Of a stretch of 17,500 bases of DNA, positions 7,230 through 17,416 are shown in pieces. A program made the position numbers and the translations under genes. The stretch is from Chrysomallon squamiferum (Eukaryota > Mollusca > Gastropoda > Neomphalida > Peltospiridae): contig CM022677.1 of assembly GCA_012295275.1 (NCBI GenBank), positions 27,331,379 to 27,348,878 of the forward strand. The letters run 5' to 3'. Under the pieces are notes generated by a model. That model ran no database searches, was not told the origin of the DNA, and was given only the letters and a program-made list of their open reading frames with translations. The stretch's first letter is position 1, and each line of letters begins with the position of its first letter.

Positions 7230-7960
7230 AGGCTTTTTTTTTTTTATTATTTATTTTATTTTATTTATTTTTTTTTTTTTTCACAAGATCTGAAGATGGC
7301 AAAGTAAGAAAAAACACAATTAGCGTGGCGGTGGTTTTTTTTTTTGTCGTAGAAAAATATAGTTCGGTCACTTTTTTATTTTACAAAAAGTGATGACGAA
7401 AAAATTACGTCTGAAAGTTTGCATTTTATAAAACGCTAATGGACAAAACGAGTTGCCAGTTTGTTAAAACGTAAAAATCATTTTTTTTTTTTAACAAAAT
7501 AAAAAAAAAAATTTTCCCCAAAAAAACCAAAAAGACCTCGAAAACAAAAAAAACAACAAAACAAACAGAATAAAATGTTAGTAGTTAGAAGTAATGATAG
7601 TAATAATAATATTTAAAACAAAAAAAAAAACTGATTGTTAAAACTAAATAAAACTCAAACAAACAAAACAAATAAAAGTACAATAAAAAATAAATAAATA
7701 AAGAAAAAAAAAAAAATAAATAAATAAATAAACTGAAAAAAATAATAAAAATAAAAAAAAGAAAACAAATAAAACAAAAGACAACAGGTTATCGTTTAAA
7801 TTTGTAAACCAATTAAGTTTTTGCAACCAATAAGGGCTACATTTGCTTATTTGTAATCATCCAAATAAACTTTAATATTTTTCTTCAATAAGTAAATAAA
7901 AAAAAATAAAAAAAAATAAAGTAAATTAACAAACAAACCAACAAAATAAATAAATAACAA
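7230..7960. repeat. Poly-T and A-rich low-complexity stretch
   Basis: T runs (7233-7281), then A-runs with AAAC, AAAT and AAC interruptions to about 7960. No gene. The minus-strand Phe/Leu frame at 7644-7826 is an artefact. Confidence 0.85.
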
Positions 7961-8265
7961 ATTTTACCATAAAATTTTCAAAATAGAATTTTAAAAAACT
8001 GTACCTTCATTTAAAAGAAATTTTTATCCGTAACTCAACGTTTGTCCCCAAAAGAATCGAAACGCAACAGAAAACAAAATTAAAAATAAACTGAACACCG
8101 CAGAAACGACGTCTGCTCGGTAAAGTTAACACGTGACCGTTTCCGGACGAATAGTCTTGATCACGTGACAGATGCTACGCTTCCTTTTATTTTCGTTCGC
8201 ACAACACATTTATAAAGAAAACCGCTTTTTACCAGTATAATAAGATAACTGGGGATACGCTAACA

Positions 8266-8372
8266 AAAATAGGAATAAAATAAAAATACATAAATAAAAT
8301 AAAATAATATAATAAAATAATATAATATAATATAATATAATATAATAACAAACAAAAAAAAAAATTTAATAA

Positions 8373-8410
<38 letters not shown>

Positions 8411-8527
8411 AAAGTAACCAATAAATAAACAAATAAATAAATAAATAAACAAACAAACAAAAAACAAACAAACAAACAAACAAACAAACAAACAAACAAA
8501 CAAAAAAATAATAATAAAAAAAAAAAT
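8266..8527. repeat. (AATAT)n, poly-A and (AAAC)n block
   Basis: AATAT/AAAAT units, a run of about thirty A (8376-8405), then AAAT and about fourteen AAAC units. The Cys-Leu-Phe-Val frame is an artefact. Bases 7961-8265 before it hold two CACGTG sites. Bases 8528-8995 after it hold nothing I can identify. Confidence 0.95.
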
Positions 8528-8994
8528 AACGTCTGCCGCTTGTATACAATGAATGGTTTACGTCATTACTTCGAAAACTGATTGAAGAACAACACAAAAA
8601 AGATAAACCCTGAAATGAAACGACTAAAGTTCGCAGACGGACTGTCTAGCTTATCAGGTGGCACTCTAACTAACAAAACCGATTAGCCGTGATACGCAAC
8701 AGTTTTGGTAAGAAACCAGAAACGCCCTCTGGCTACTGCAAAACAATTAAGATTTTAAAACAAGATGTTTTTAGTCTTTTGACAATTGGTCCGGTTTCGT
8801 TGAAAAAACCTGTTTAATAACTGATAAGGTTAATTAAATTTAAAAAAAAAAAAAAAACATGTTTCCTGGTTTTTTGTTTCTAGAACGTAATGAAATGAAT
8901 ATAGTAATTTATTTATTAGTTTGTCGGCTTGTTAATGTTTTTATTTTTGTTTTCTTTAATTTATCGTTCCTTCTATCTTATAGATAAAGACTGA

Positions 8995-9060
8995 TATACA
9001 TATACATATATCTATCTATCTATATATATATATATATATAGATATATATATATATCAGTT
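8995..9060. repeat. TA/TCTA palindromic AT-rich repeat
   Basis: CATA, TCTA and TA units ending in TATCAG mirror the CTGATA at the start, so the tract can fold on itself. Bases 9061-9276 hold nothing identifiable. Confidence 0.8.
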
Positions 9061-9275
9061 TTTATCTAGCTTTCTATCTCTCTACCTATTTATCCTTTCT
9101 TGCTCTAAAAATTGGTGTATATGTTAAGGTTATCCATACAGTCGTCATTATTGCCTGTGAATTTAGATTGATTTATTAACAATAGTGCTTTAATAATTTA
9201 GCTGATAAATATTATCCATCAAAAGAAAGTGTTGTAATATTATTTGTTTGATTTCTTATAATTTAGCACGTGTAT

Positions 9276-9756
<481 letters not shown>

Positions 9757-9790
<34 letters not shown>
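9757..9790. repeat. (TG)17 microsatellite
   Basis: Uninterrupted TG run. The 208 bases after it (9791-9998) hold no recognisable feature. Confidence 0.95.
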
Positions 9791-9794
<4 letters not shown>

Positions 9795-9994
9795 TTCTCT
9801 TTGTTGCTGAAGATTTATCAAAGAAAAGATTACTGGATGTGAAGAGCGGACGAGACAATGGAGAACTACTGAATTAATGGATTAGAGATTTCGGTGGAGT
9901 AAGTTTGATTATAGCTTTTGTTAGAACTGATTCTTAGATGCGTGTAGTTTTACTGTCGACACAGACACTGTAGTTTTATATGTTATGTTATGTA

Positions 9995-10139
<145 letters not shown>

Positions 10140-10259
10140 ATCCCGTCTGTTTTTCTTTCTTTTCTCTCTCTCTCTTTCTCTCTTTCTCAAATCATTTTAG
10201 AGGATATATAGATATATATATCTTTATCTCCCTTTATTTATATTTATCCTTAATTTGGA

Positions 10260-10263
<4 letters not shown>

Positions 10264-10324
<61 letters not shown>
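10264..10324. repeat. (TC)30 microsatellite
   Basis: The third CT run within 1.05 kb, all with CT on the plus strand. Confidence 0.97.
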
Positions 10325-10325
<1 letters not shown>

Positions 10326-10355
10326 AAACACTCATATAAACATGTCTCTCTCTAC

Positions 10356-10421
10356 AAAAGAACAAAATTTAGGAGATGCATAAAACTAAAAAAAGAACAA
10401 AATGTAGGAGATGCATAAACA
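10356..10421. repeat. 35-bp tandem duplication
   Basis: aaaagaacaaaatttaggag and the following eleven bases (10356-10386) recur at 10391-10421 with one mismatch (t to g). Two copies only, so a recent event. Confidence 0.9.
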
Positions 10422-10693
10422 TACGGTCAATGTCAAGGGGTGTTATTAACAAATAAACAACATCGACAACAACATCAACAAGAACGACGACTGGGATGAA
10501 TCTGCTTAATATATACCGAAGCTTTTCTTTCAAGACGAAATCTAATTTAACTGACACAATATGCTCAGCGGATTGGCAGCCATAGCTCATTGATATTCAG
10601 TTTTGTGAACGAGAGTTTATTAATAAAACACAAAAGAAGCTGTACATTACACACACACACAATTACTCTGCTTTATAAAGTAATGTATATAAA

Positions 10694-10718
10694 AAATAAA
10701 TAAATAAATAAATAAATT
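10694..10718. repeat. (AAAT)n microsatellite
   Basis: Five AAAT-type units. Flanking sequence 10422-10800 has no recognisable gene. Confidence 0.85.
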
Positions 10719-10803
10719 GAAAATATCGCGGAAGGAAATTTGATTGTCAATGCGTTTGTAAATGTGTGTTCGTGTCATGTACGTATTATGTTGTTACTAT
10801 ACC

Positions 10804-10860
10804 GTTGTTGTTGTTGTTGTTGTTGTTTTTTTATTATTCATCATCATCATCATTCTTATT
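10804..10860. repeat. (GTT)n and (ATC)n microsatellites
   Basis: Eight GTT units, a T run, then four ATC units. Confidence 0.92.
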
Positions 10861-10921
10861 ATTACTCTGTACCTGTTTTCAAAATATTATTGTAACGTAG
10901 TAAACATTCAAATTCTTCCAT

Positions 10922-11243
10922 AAAAATAATACTAATACTAATAATACTAATAATAAGAATAGTAGTAGTAGTAGTAGTAGAAGAAGTAGTAGTAGTAGTG
11001 GTAGTAGTAATAACAAAAGTATTACTACTAGAAAAAGTAGTAGTAATAGTAGTAATAGCAATAATAATAGATGAAGGAATAGTAAAATAGTAGTATTAGT
11101 ATTAGTAGTGGTAGTAGTAATAATAGCAATACTAATAGAAGTAGTAGTAGTAGTAGTAATAGAAGTAGTACAAGTAAAAATATCAGTAGTAGTAGTAATA
11201 GAAGTAGTACAAGTAGAAATAGTAGTAGTAGTTATAGTAACTG
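10922..11243. repeat. TAG/TAA compound array downstream of ZP gene
   Basis: Imperfect TAG, TAA and GAA triplets. A segment of about 40 bp, aatagaagtagtacaagta plus flank, is repeated near 11158 and 11199. It lies just past the predicted polyA site. Confidence 0.93.
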
Positions 11244-11276
11244 ATAAAGAAAAGACGTGTTTGCTGAAATAAATAT

Positions 11277-11282
11277 TTTATT
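11277..11282 (-). other. Polyadenylation signal AATAAA
   Basis: The complement reads AATAAA about 45 bases past the predicted stop of the ZP-gene tail, followed by a T/A-rich stretch. Just after it the sequence becomes TAG repeats, so the transcript should end near 11255-11265. Confidence 0.5.
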
Positions 11283-11326
11283 TCACTTTACACAGCGAAC
11301 AGATCTTTAAAATTAAAAATATGACG

Positions 11327-11448
11327 TCATTGAAAAACGAAGAAAAAAGAAACTGGTTTCCATGGAGAATACTCGCTCATTTCCATGACGTGTTCTTCCC
11401 TAATTTTACTTGTTTCATCCAGTTCAGTTTTCGCGTCTTCGTCATCAG
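11327..11448 (-). CDS. Probable terminal coding exon of the ZP gene
   Basis: After an AG at 11449-11450 (…GTTTAAGAG) a frame that accepts the one-base carry-over from the microexon encodes (A)DDEDAKTELDETSKIREEH, then VMEMSEYSPWKPVSFFFVFQ and a TGA at 11327-11329. This is the only sizeable non-repetitive pocket between the minisatellite and the next repeat block, and an AATAAA lies about 45 bases downstream. The charged tail with no obvious 20-residue membrane segment would make the protein soluble or matrix-bound. A competing acceptor two bases upstream gives another short frame ending sooner. I have no homology support, so the assignment rests on position, phase and the polyA signal. Confidence 0.45.
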
Positions 11449-11585
11449 CTCTTAAACAACAGAAGCAAATGACGTCATTGTTAATATGGAGACGATAACA
11501 GGAATCAGAACTCTCCTAAGATTCTCTGAAAGTAAAAGTAAAGTAATAAAGTTAACGCCGTGAAACTATAAGTAGAAAATGACAT

Positions 11586-11645
11586 CGACAACAACAACAG
11601 CAGCAGCAGCAGCAACAACAACAACAACAACACTAATAATAATGT
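11586..11645. repeat. (CAA)n/(CAG)n microsatellite
   Basis: CAA units interrupted by five CAG units, then AAT. It marks the low-numbered edge of the ZP intron before the minisatellite. Confidence 0.92.
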
Positions 11646-11698
11646 GTCTATTTCTTCATGGTTGAATAGCTATGTGTTTATTAGCAGTTTATTATATC

Positions 11699-14600
11699 AT
11701 AGTAGCAGTAATAGTAGTAGTAGTGGTAGTGGTAGGAGCAGTAGTAGTAGTTCTGTTGTCGTTGTTGTTGTTGTAAAAGTAGTGGTAGTGGTAGGAGCAG
11801 TAGTAGTAGTAGTTCTGTTGTCGTTGTTGTTGTTGTAAAAGTAGAAGTAGTAGTAGTGGTAGGAGCAGTAGTAGTAGTTCTAGTAGTTCTGTTGTCGTTG
11901 TTGTTGTAAAAAAGTAGTAGTAGTAGTAGTGGTAGGAGACAGTAGTAGTAGTTGTCGTTGTTGTTGTTGTTGTTGTTATAAAAGTAGTAGTAGTAGTAGT
12001 TCTGTTGTCGTTGTTGTTGTTGTAAAAGTAGTAGTAGTAGTAGTGGTAGGAGCAGTAGTAGTAGTTCTGTTGTCGTTGTTGTTGTTATAAAGTAGTAGTA
12101 GTAGTCGTAGGAGCAGTAGTAGTAGTAGTAGTTCTGTTGTCGTTGTTGTTGTTGTAAAATGTGGTAAAACAGTAGTAGTAGTTCTGTTGTCGTTGTTGTT
12201 GTTGTAAAAGTAGTGGTAGCTTCTCGAAGCATCATTGTAGTAGTTCTGTTGTCGTTGTCGTTGTTATAAAGTAGTAGTAGAAACAAGTGGCTGTTAGCAG
12301 TTAGTAGTAGTTCTGTTGTCTTTGTCGTTGTTATCTAAAGTATCCATCCAGCAGTAGTAGTAGTTCTGTTGTCGTTGTTGTTGTTGTAAAAGTAGTAGTA
12401 GTAGTAGTGGTAGATCTATATAGTAGTAGTAGTTCTGTTGTCTTTGTCGTTGTTATAAAAAGTAGTAGTAGTGGTAGGAGCAGTAGTAGTAGTTCTGTTG
12501 TCGTCGTCGTTGTTGTTGTTGTAAAAAAGTAGTGGTAGTGGTATAAGCAGTAGTAGTAGTAGTTCTGTTGTCGTTGTTGTTGTAAAAAAAAGTAGTAGTA
12601 GTGGTACAAGGCAGTAGTAGTAGTTCTGTTGTCTTTGTCGTTGTTATAAAAGTAGTGGTAGTGGTAGGAGCAGTAGTAGTAGTTCTGTTGTCGTTGTTGT
12701 TGTTGTAAAAGTAGTAGTAGTAGTAGTGGTAGGAGCAGTAGTAGTAGTTCTGTTGTCTTTGTCGTTGTTATAAAGTAGTAGTGGTAGTGGTAGGAGCAGT
12801 AGTAGTAGTTCTGTTGTCGTTGTTGTTGTAAAAAAGTAGTAGTAGTAGTAGTGGTAGGAGCAGTAGTAGTAGTTCTGTTGTCTTTGTCGTTGTTATAATC
12901 AGTAGTGGTAGTGGTAGGACAGCTAAAGTAGTTCTGTTGTCGTTGTTGTTGTAAAAGTAGTAGTAGTAGTGGTGGTGAGCAGTAGTAGTAGTAGTTCTGT
13001 TGTCTTTGTCGTTGTTGTAAAAAGTAGTAGTAGTAGTAGTGGTGGTGGAGCAGTAGTAGTAGTTCTGTTGTCTTTGTCGTTGTTATAAAGTAGTAGTAGT
13101 ATTAGTAGTAGTAGTTCTGTTGTCGTTGTTGTTGTTATAAAAGTAGTAGTAGTAGTAGTGGTAGGAGCAGTAGTAGTAGTTCTGTTGTCTTTGTCGTTGT
13201 TATAAAGTAGTAGTAGTAGTGGTAGGAGCAGTAGTAGTAGTTCTGTTGTCTTTGTCGTTGTTATAAAGTAGTAGTAGTAGTGGTGGTAGGAGCAGTAGTC
13301 GTAGTTCTGTTGTCGTTGTTGTTGTTGTAAAAAGTAGTAGTGGTAGGAGCAGTAGTAGTAGTAGTTCTGTTGTCTTTGTCGTTGTTATAAAGTAGTGGTA
13401 GTAGTAGTGGTAGGAACAGTAGTAGTAGTAGTTCTATTGTCGTTGTTGTTGTTGTTATAAAAGTGGTAGTGGTAGTAGTGGTAGGAGCAGTAGTAGTAGT
13501 AGTAGTGGTAGTGGTAGGAGCAGTAGTAGTAGTAGTTATGTTGTCGTTGTTGTTGTTGTAAAAGTAGTAGTAGTAGTAGTAGTGGTGGGAGACAGTAGTA
13601 GTAGTAGTTGTTGTCGTTGTTGTTGTTGTTATAAAGTAGTGGTAGTAGTAGTGGTAGGAGCAGTAGTAGTAGTAGTAGTGGTAGTAGTAGTAGTAGTAGT
13701 AGTGGTAGGAGACAGTAGTAGTAGTAGTTATGTTGTCGTTGTTGTTGTTGTAAAAAAGTAGTAGTAGTAGTAGTGGTAGTACAGTAGTAGTAGTTCTGTT
13801 GTCGTTGTTGTTGTTATAAAGTAGTAGTAGTAGTAGTAGTGGTAGTGGTAGTGGTAGGGAGCAGTAGTAGTAGTAGTTATGTTGTCGTTGTTGTTGTAAA
13901 AGTAGTAGTAGTAGTAGTAGTAGTGGTAGTGGTGGTGGTGGTAGGAACAGTAGTAGTAGTAGTTATGTTGTCGTTGTTGTTGTTGTAAAAGTAGTAGTAG
14001 TAGTGGTAGGAACAGTAGTAGTAGTTCTGTTGTCGTTGTTGTTGTTATAAAGTAGTAGTAGTAGTAGTAGTGGTGGTAGTAGACAGTAGTCGTAGTAGTT
14101 CTGTTGTCGTTGTTGTTGTAAAAGTAGTAGTAGTGGTAGTGGTAGGAGCAGTAGTAGTAGTAGTTATGTTGTCGTCGTTGTTGTTGTTGTAAAGTAGTAG
14201 TAGTAGTCGTAGGACAGTAGTAGTAGTAGTTATGTTGTCGTTGTTGTTGTTGTAAAAGTAGTAGTAGTAGTGGTAGGAGCAGTAGTAGTAGTAGTTCTGT
14301 TGTCGTTGTTGTTGTTGTAAAAGTAGTAGTAGTAGTGGTAGGAGAGCAGTAGTAGTAGTAGTTATGTTGTCGTTGTTGTTGTTGTAAAAGTAGTAGTAGT
14401 GGTAGTAGTGGTAGGAGCAGTAGTCGTAGTAGTTCTGTTGTCGTAGTTGTTGTTGTTGTAAAAGTAGTAGTAGTGGTAGTAGTGGTAGGAGCAGTAGTCG
14501 TAGTAGTTCTGTTGTCGTTGTTGTTGTTGTAAAAGTAGTAGTAGTGGTAGTGGTAGGAGCAGTAGTAGTAGTAGTTATGTTGTCGTTGTTGTTGTAAAAA

Positions 14601-15310
14601 AAGTAGTAGTGGTAGGAGTAGTAGTAGTAGTTATGTTGTCGTTGTTGTTGTTGTAAAAGTAGTAGTGGTAGTGGTAGGAGCTTTAGTAGTAGTAGTTCTG
14701 TTGTCGTTGTTGTTGTTGTTAAAAGTAGTAGTGGTAGTGGTAGGAGCAGTAGTAGTAGTAGTTATGTTGTCGTTGTTGTTGTTGTAAAAGTAAAAGTAGT
14801 AGTAATAGTGGTAGGAGCAGTAGTAGTAGTTCTGTTGTCGTTGTTGTTGTTGTAAAAGTAGTAGTGGTAGTGGTAGGAGCAGTAGTAGTAGTAGTTCTGT
14901 TGTCGTTGTTGTTGTTGTAAAAGTAGTAGTAGTAGTGGTAGGAGCAGTAGTAGTAGTAGTTCTGTTGTCGTTGTTGTTGTTGTAAAAGTAGTAGTAGTAG
15001 TAGTGGTAGGAGCAGTAGTAGTAGGAGTAGTAGTGGTAGGAGCAGTAGTAGTAGTAGTTCTGTTGTCGTTGTTGTTGTTGTAAAAGTAGTAGTAGTAGTA
15101 GTGGTAGGAGCAGTAGTGGTAGGAGTAGTAGTAGTAGTAGTTCTGTTGTCGTTGTTGTTGTTGTAAAAGTAGTAGTAGTGGTAGGAGCAGTAGTAGTAGT
15201 AGTTCTGTTGTCGTTGTTGTTGTTATAAAGTAGTAGTAGTAGTGGTAGGAGCAGTAGTAGTAGTAGTTCTGTTGTCGTTGTTGTTGTTGTAAAAGTAGTA
15301 GTAGTAGTAA
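11699..15310 (+). repeat. 3.6-kb compound minisatellite in the last ZP-gene intron
   Basis: About fifty imperfect units of roughly 55-75 bp run wall to wall. Each unit has a (TAG)n tract, then GTGGTAGGAGCAGTAGTAG, then TTCTGTTGTCGTTGTTGTTG ending in TAAAA. Length differences come mainly from TAG copy number. Three linker variants are visible: GTCG…TTGTAAAA (throughout), GTCTTTGTCGTTGTTATAAA (only about 12300-13400), and TTATGTTGTCG in place of TTCTGTTGTCG (about 13530-14790). The array fills essentially the whole intron between 11449 and 15319. It has no spacers, leader or cas-like neighbours. Confidence 0.95.
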
Positions 15311-15319
15311 GTGACTTAC

Positions 15320-15343
15320 CTCCTCCATTTGTACTCGCTGGTT
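15320..15343 (-). CDS. Candidate 24-nt microexon of the ZP gene
   Basis: Twenty-four bases lie between a strong acceptor (ACATTTCAG, AG at 15344-15345) and a consensus donor GTAAGT (15314-15319). In the phase required by the upstream exon (one G carried over) it encodes EPASTNGG plus one carried base, so it is phase 1 in and out and can be included or skipped without changing frame. The non-repetitive pocket around it is the only unique sequence at the edge of a 3.6-kb minisatellite. If GTAAGT is not used, the same frame continues open into the repeat for more than 200 codons. Support is splice-site quality and phase only; it has no family match. Confidence 0.5.
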
Positions 15344-15520
15344 CTGAAATGTAAAACGTTTTCTTGATCGTCACGTGCAGAATCCCGCCAGATCTCGCAG
15401 CTTCTCGTTTATCATTGTATCTGACCTGCGTGTCAAAGTTTTACTTCCTGTCACACATCAGCAGTCGAAACAACGTGGCTGTTATTTGTTTGCTGCGTTT
15501 CGTACGTAATAGTTTTATTT

Positions 15521-15607
15521 GTCTGTCTATCTGTCTGTCTGTCTATCTATCTATCCATCCATCCATCCATCCAAGCATCCATCATCCATCCATCCATCCA
15601 TCCATCC

Positions 15608-15657
<50 letters not shown>

Positions 15658-15722
15658 ATATCAATGTATCTATCAATCTATCTATTTATCTATCTATCAA
15701 TCTATCTATCTATCTTTCTTTC
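15521..15722. repeat. (GTCT)n-(CCAT)n-(TCTA)n tetranucleotide array
   Basis: Successive blocks of GTCT, CCAT and TCTA tetranucleotides in the ZP intron between 15344 and 16046. The Ser-Ile-His-Pro and Leu-Ser-Ile-Tyr frames are artefacts. Bases 15723-16019 are AT-rich with a 20-base A run and one CACGTG at 15881. Confidence 0.97.
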
Positions 15723-16046
15723 ACTCTGTCTGTTTATCTACGTAACTAACTGACTATTTAAAATTAACTAAATAAGTAAATAAAACAGCAAAATGACATA
15801 AACAGTATTAAATTAATTTCTAACTAACTAACAAATTAACTGAATAAAAATAAATAAACAAACAAAACTCGGACAATAATCACGTGACCATAACGTCAAC
15901 CTACAAAAATTACAAAGACGAAGTAAATTTGCAAGCAAATAAAAATAACAAAAAAATAAATAGTTAATAATAAACTAAATAAATAAACCTCGAACTAAAA
16001 AAAAAAAAAAAAAAAATGTTACGTGACTATAGTATATACTGTCCAC

Positions 16047-16219
16047 CTACAGAACTGCAAGATGACCGTTGTCCAGCTAGACAAAGTCTGATCTTGCAGG
16101 ACACTGAAAATATGTCGCTGTAGCGGAACTTGAACGCCTTCATCTTGAAAACGACACGTCCGGTCCCTTGCCCAATGGGTTCCTCAGTCATCAGTGATTT
16201 GACATCTGCCGTGGGAGAG
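16047..16219 (-). CDS. ZP-domain protein exon (ZP-C core)
   Basis: Exon of 173 nt (1 + 57 codons + 1), with acceptor CTCGTTTAG at 16220-16221 and donor GTGGAC (GT at 16045-16046). An alternative donor GTAGGT four bases upstream would end the exon at 16051. The peptide runs SPTADVKSLMTEEPIGQGTG, then RVVFKMKAFKFRYSDIFSVS and CKIRLCLAGQRSSCSSV. The block 'vvFkmkaFkF…sd.fsVsC.irLC' with a following Cys is the signature of the ZP-C subdomain. I see no dibasic or furin-like cleavage site directly after it, although most ZP proteins have one. The two flanking introns are dominated by microsatellites. Confidence 0.85.
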
Positions 16220-16235
16220 CTAAACGAGAAAAAAG

Positions 16236-16237
<2 letters not shown>

Positions 16238-16267
<30 letters not shown>

Positions 16268-16361
16268 AAGTGGTAGTAGTAGTAGTATAGTTGTGGTGGT
16301 GGTAGTGGTAGTAGTAGTAGTAGTAGTGGTAGTAGTAGTAGTAGTAGTAGTAGTAATAATG

Positions 16362-16392
<31 letters not shown>

Positions 16393-16512
16393 TGGTAGTG
16401 GTAGTGGTAGTGGTAGTAGTACTCGTTTTAGTAGTAGTGGTAGTGGTAGTGGTAGTGGTAGTGGTAGTGGTAGTGGTACTAGTTTTAGTAGTAGTAGTAG
16501 TAGTAGTAGTTT

Positions 16513-16560
<48 letters not shown>

Positions 16561-16700
16561 CAGTAGTGGAGATGGTATACAAATAACAGGTATAGTGGTA
16601 ATTGTCGTAGTAGTAGCAACAGTAGTAGTAGAAGTACTACTAATATCAACAGTTATAGTAGTAGTAGTAGTAGTAGTAGTAGTTACAGTAGTTATGATTT
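16238..16700. repeat. TAG/TGG compound trinucleotide array in ZP intron
   Basis: TAG with TGG interruptions. A TGG-TAG hexamer predominates at 16380-16480, where a block with tttagtag ends recurs. The Thr-rich and Val-rich frames are artefacts. It begins 18 bases from the acceptor of exon 16047-16219. Confidence 0.95.
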
Positions 16701-16740
16701 AGGTACTGGCAATACTAATATTATAAGTAGTAAATTAATT

Positions 16741-16882
16741 ACAGAATATAACAAGTAATGTTACAGATTACAGTTATAACAAGTAACGTTACGGGTTACA
16801 GTTATAACAAGTAACGTTACGGGTTACAATTATAACAAGTAGTGTTACGGGTTACAGAATATAACAAGTAATGTTACGAGTT
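16741..16882. repeat. 28-bp minisatellite, five copies
   Basis: Copies of 28-29 bp start at 16741, 16770, 16798, 16826 and 16854, with a partial sixth at 16883. Two copies are identical, acagttataacaagtaacgt followed by tacgggtt. The core gtaacgttac is a perfect palindrome in copies 2 and 3 and has one or two changes in the others. Confidence 0.93.
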
Positions 16883-16914
16883 ACAGTTACAACGACAATA
16901 AAAATCATAACATT

Positions 16915-16959
16915 AAAAAATGACGACGAAGACGACGATGATACGGTAATAATAAAACA

Positions 16960-16992
<33 letters not shown>

Positions 16993-17106
16993 AACAATGC
17001 GATGATGATGTTGATAATGGTCATGATAAGGACGATGATGAAAATATTACTAATAATTATGCTGTAATAATAATAATAATGACGATGATGATGATGACGA
17101 TGATGA
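16915..17106. repeat. (GAT)n/(GAC)n array next to ZP exon
   Basis: GAT, GAC and AAT triplets, with an uninterrupted (GAT)11 at 16959-16991. It ends 15 bases from the donor of exon 17123-17210. Confidence 0.93.
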
Positions 17107-17122
17107 CAGTAACCAGTTTTAC

Positions 17123-17210
17123 CTGTTTTTGATGATCTGTAATGATTGTCGGTGAGAACCACATTGTTTGTTATCAGTCATGCATGACTGCACGTTCATT
17201 GTCGTGTTAT
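17123..17210 (-). CDS. ZP-domain protein exon (ZP-C, first part)
   Basis: Exon of 88 nt (2 + 84 + 2), with acceptor TCTTGTAG at 17211-17212 and donor GTAAAA (GT at 17121-17122). The peptide reads (I)NTTMNVQSCMTDNKQCGS, then HRQSLQIIKN. In the second half of ZP domains the pattern 'V.SC.A…', a second Cys and 'lI.nGC' marks the start of ZP-C, and MNVQSCMTDN…LQIIKN fits it. The phase-2 exit joins perfectly to the next exon. Upstream exons (ZP-N, signal peptide) are beyond the right edge or beyond the Tigger-like insertion at 17417. The protein should be secreted or membrane-anchored and polymerise in extracellular matrix (family inference). Confidence 0.75.
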
Positions 17211-17249
17211 CTACAAGACATCAGTTATATACTGTAGTAAACAGCGAAA

Positions 17250-17413
17250 CAACGACGACAGCAACAACAATAACACCGGTAACAGCATTAACTGTGAGAG
17301 GAATAACAACAACAACAACAACAACAATAACAACAATAAAATGGAGCAGTGATAACAGAAGCAGTAGTAGTGGTAGTTGTAAACTGTAACAGTAGTAGCA
17401 GTAGTGATAGGAA
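17250..17413. repeat. (CAA)n and (TAG)n triplets
   Basis: CAA/ACG triplets (17250-17340) and TAG/CAG triplets (17360-17410) between the ZP exon and the second Tigger-like element. Confidence 0.9.
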
Positions 17414-17416
17414 TAC

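Noticed and set aside
11699-15310. CRISPR-like array of direct repeats
   Set aside because: Units are contiguous variants without unique spacers, in an animal gene intron.
15364-15753. Plus-strand Pro-Ser-Ile-His and Leu-Ser-Ile-Tyr repeat protein
   Set aside because: Tetranucleotide repeats read in shifting frames; no start context, and it lies in a ZP-gene intron on the opposite strand.
16220-16582. Thr-rich 120-residue minus-strand frame, mucin-like
   Set aside because: Microsatellite translation separated from the ZP exon by an acceptor in a different frame; exon 16047-16219 begins at its own acceptor.
16741-16882. Interstitial telomere repeat (because of acgggtta words)
   Set aside because: The unit is 28 bp and contains no TTAGGG or TTAGG tandem.
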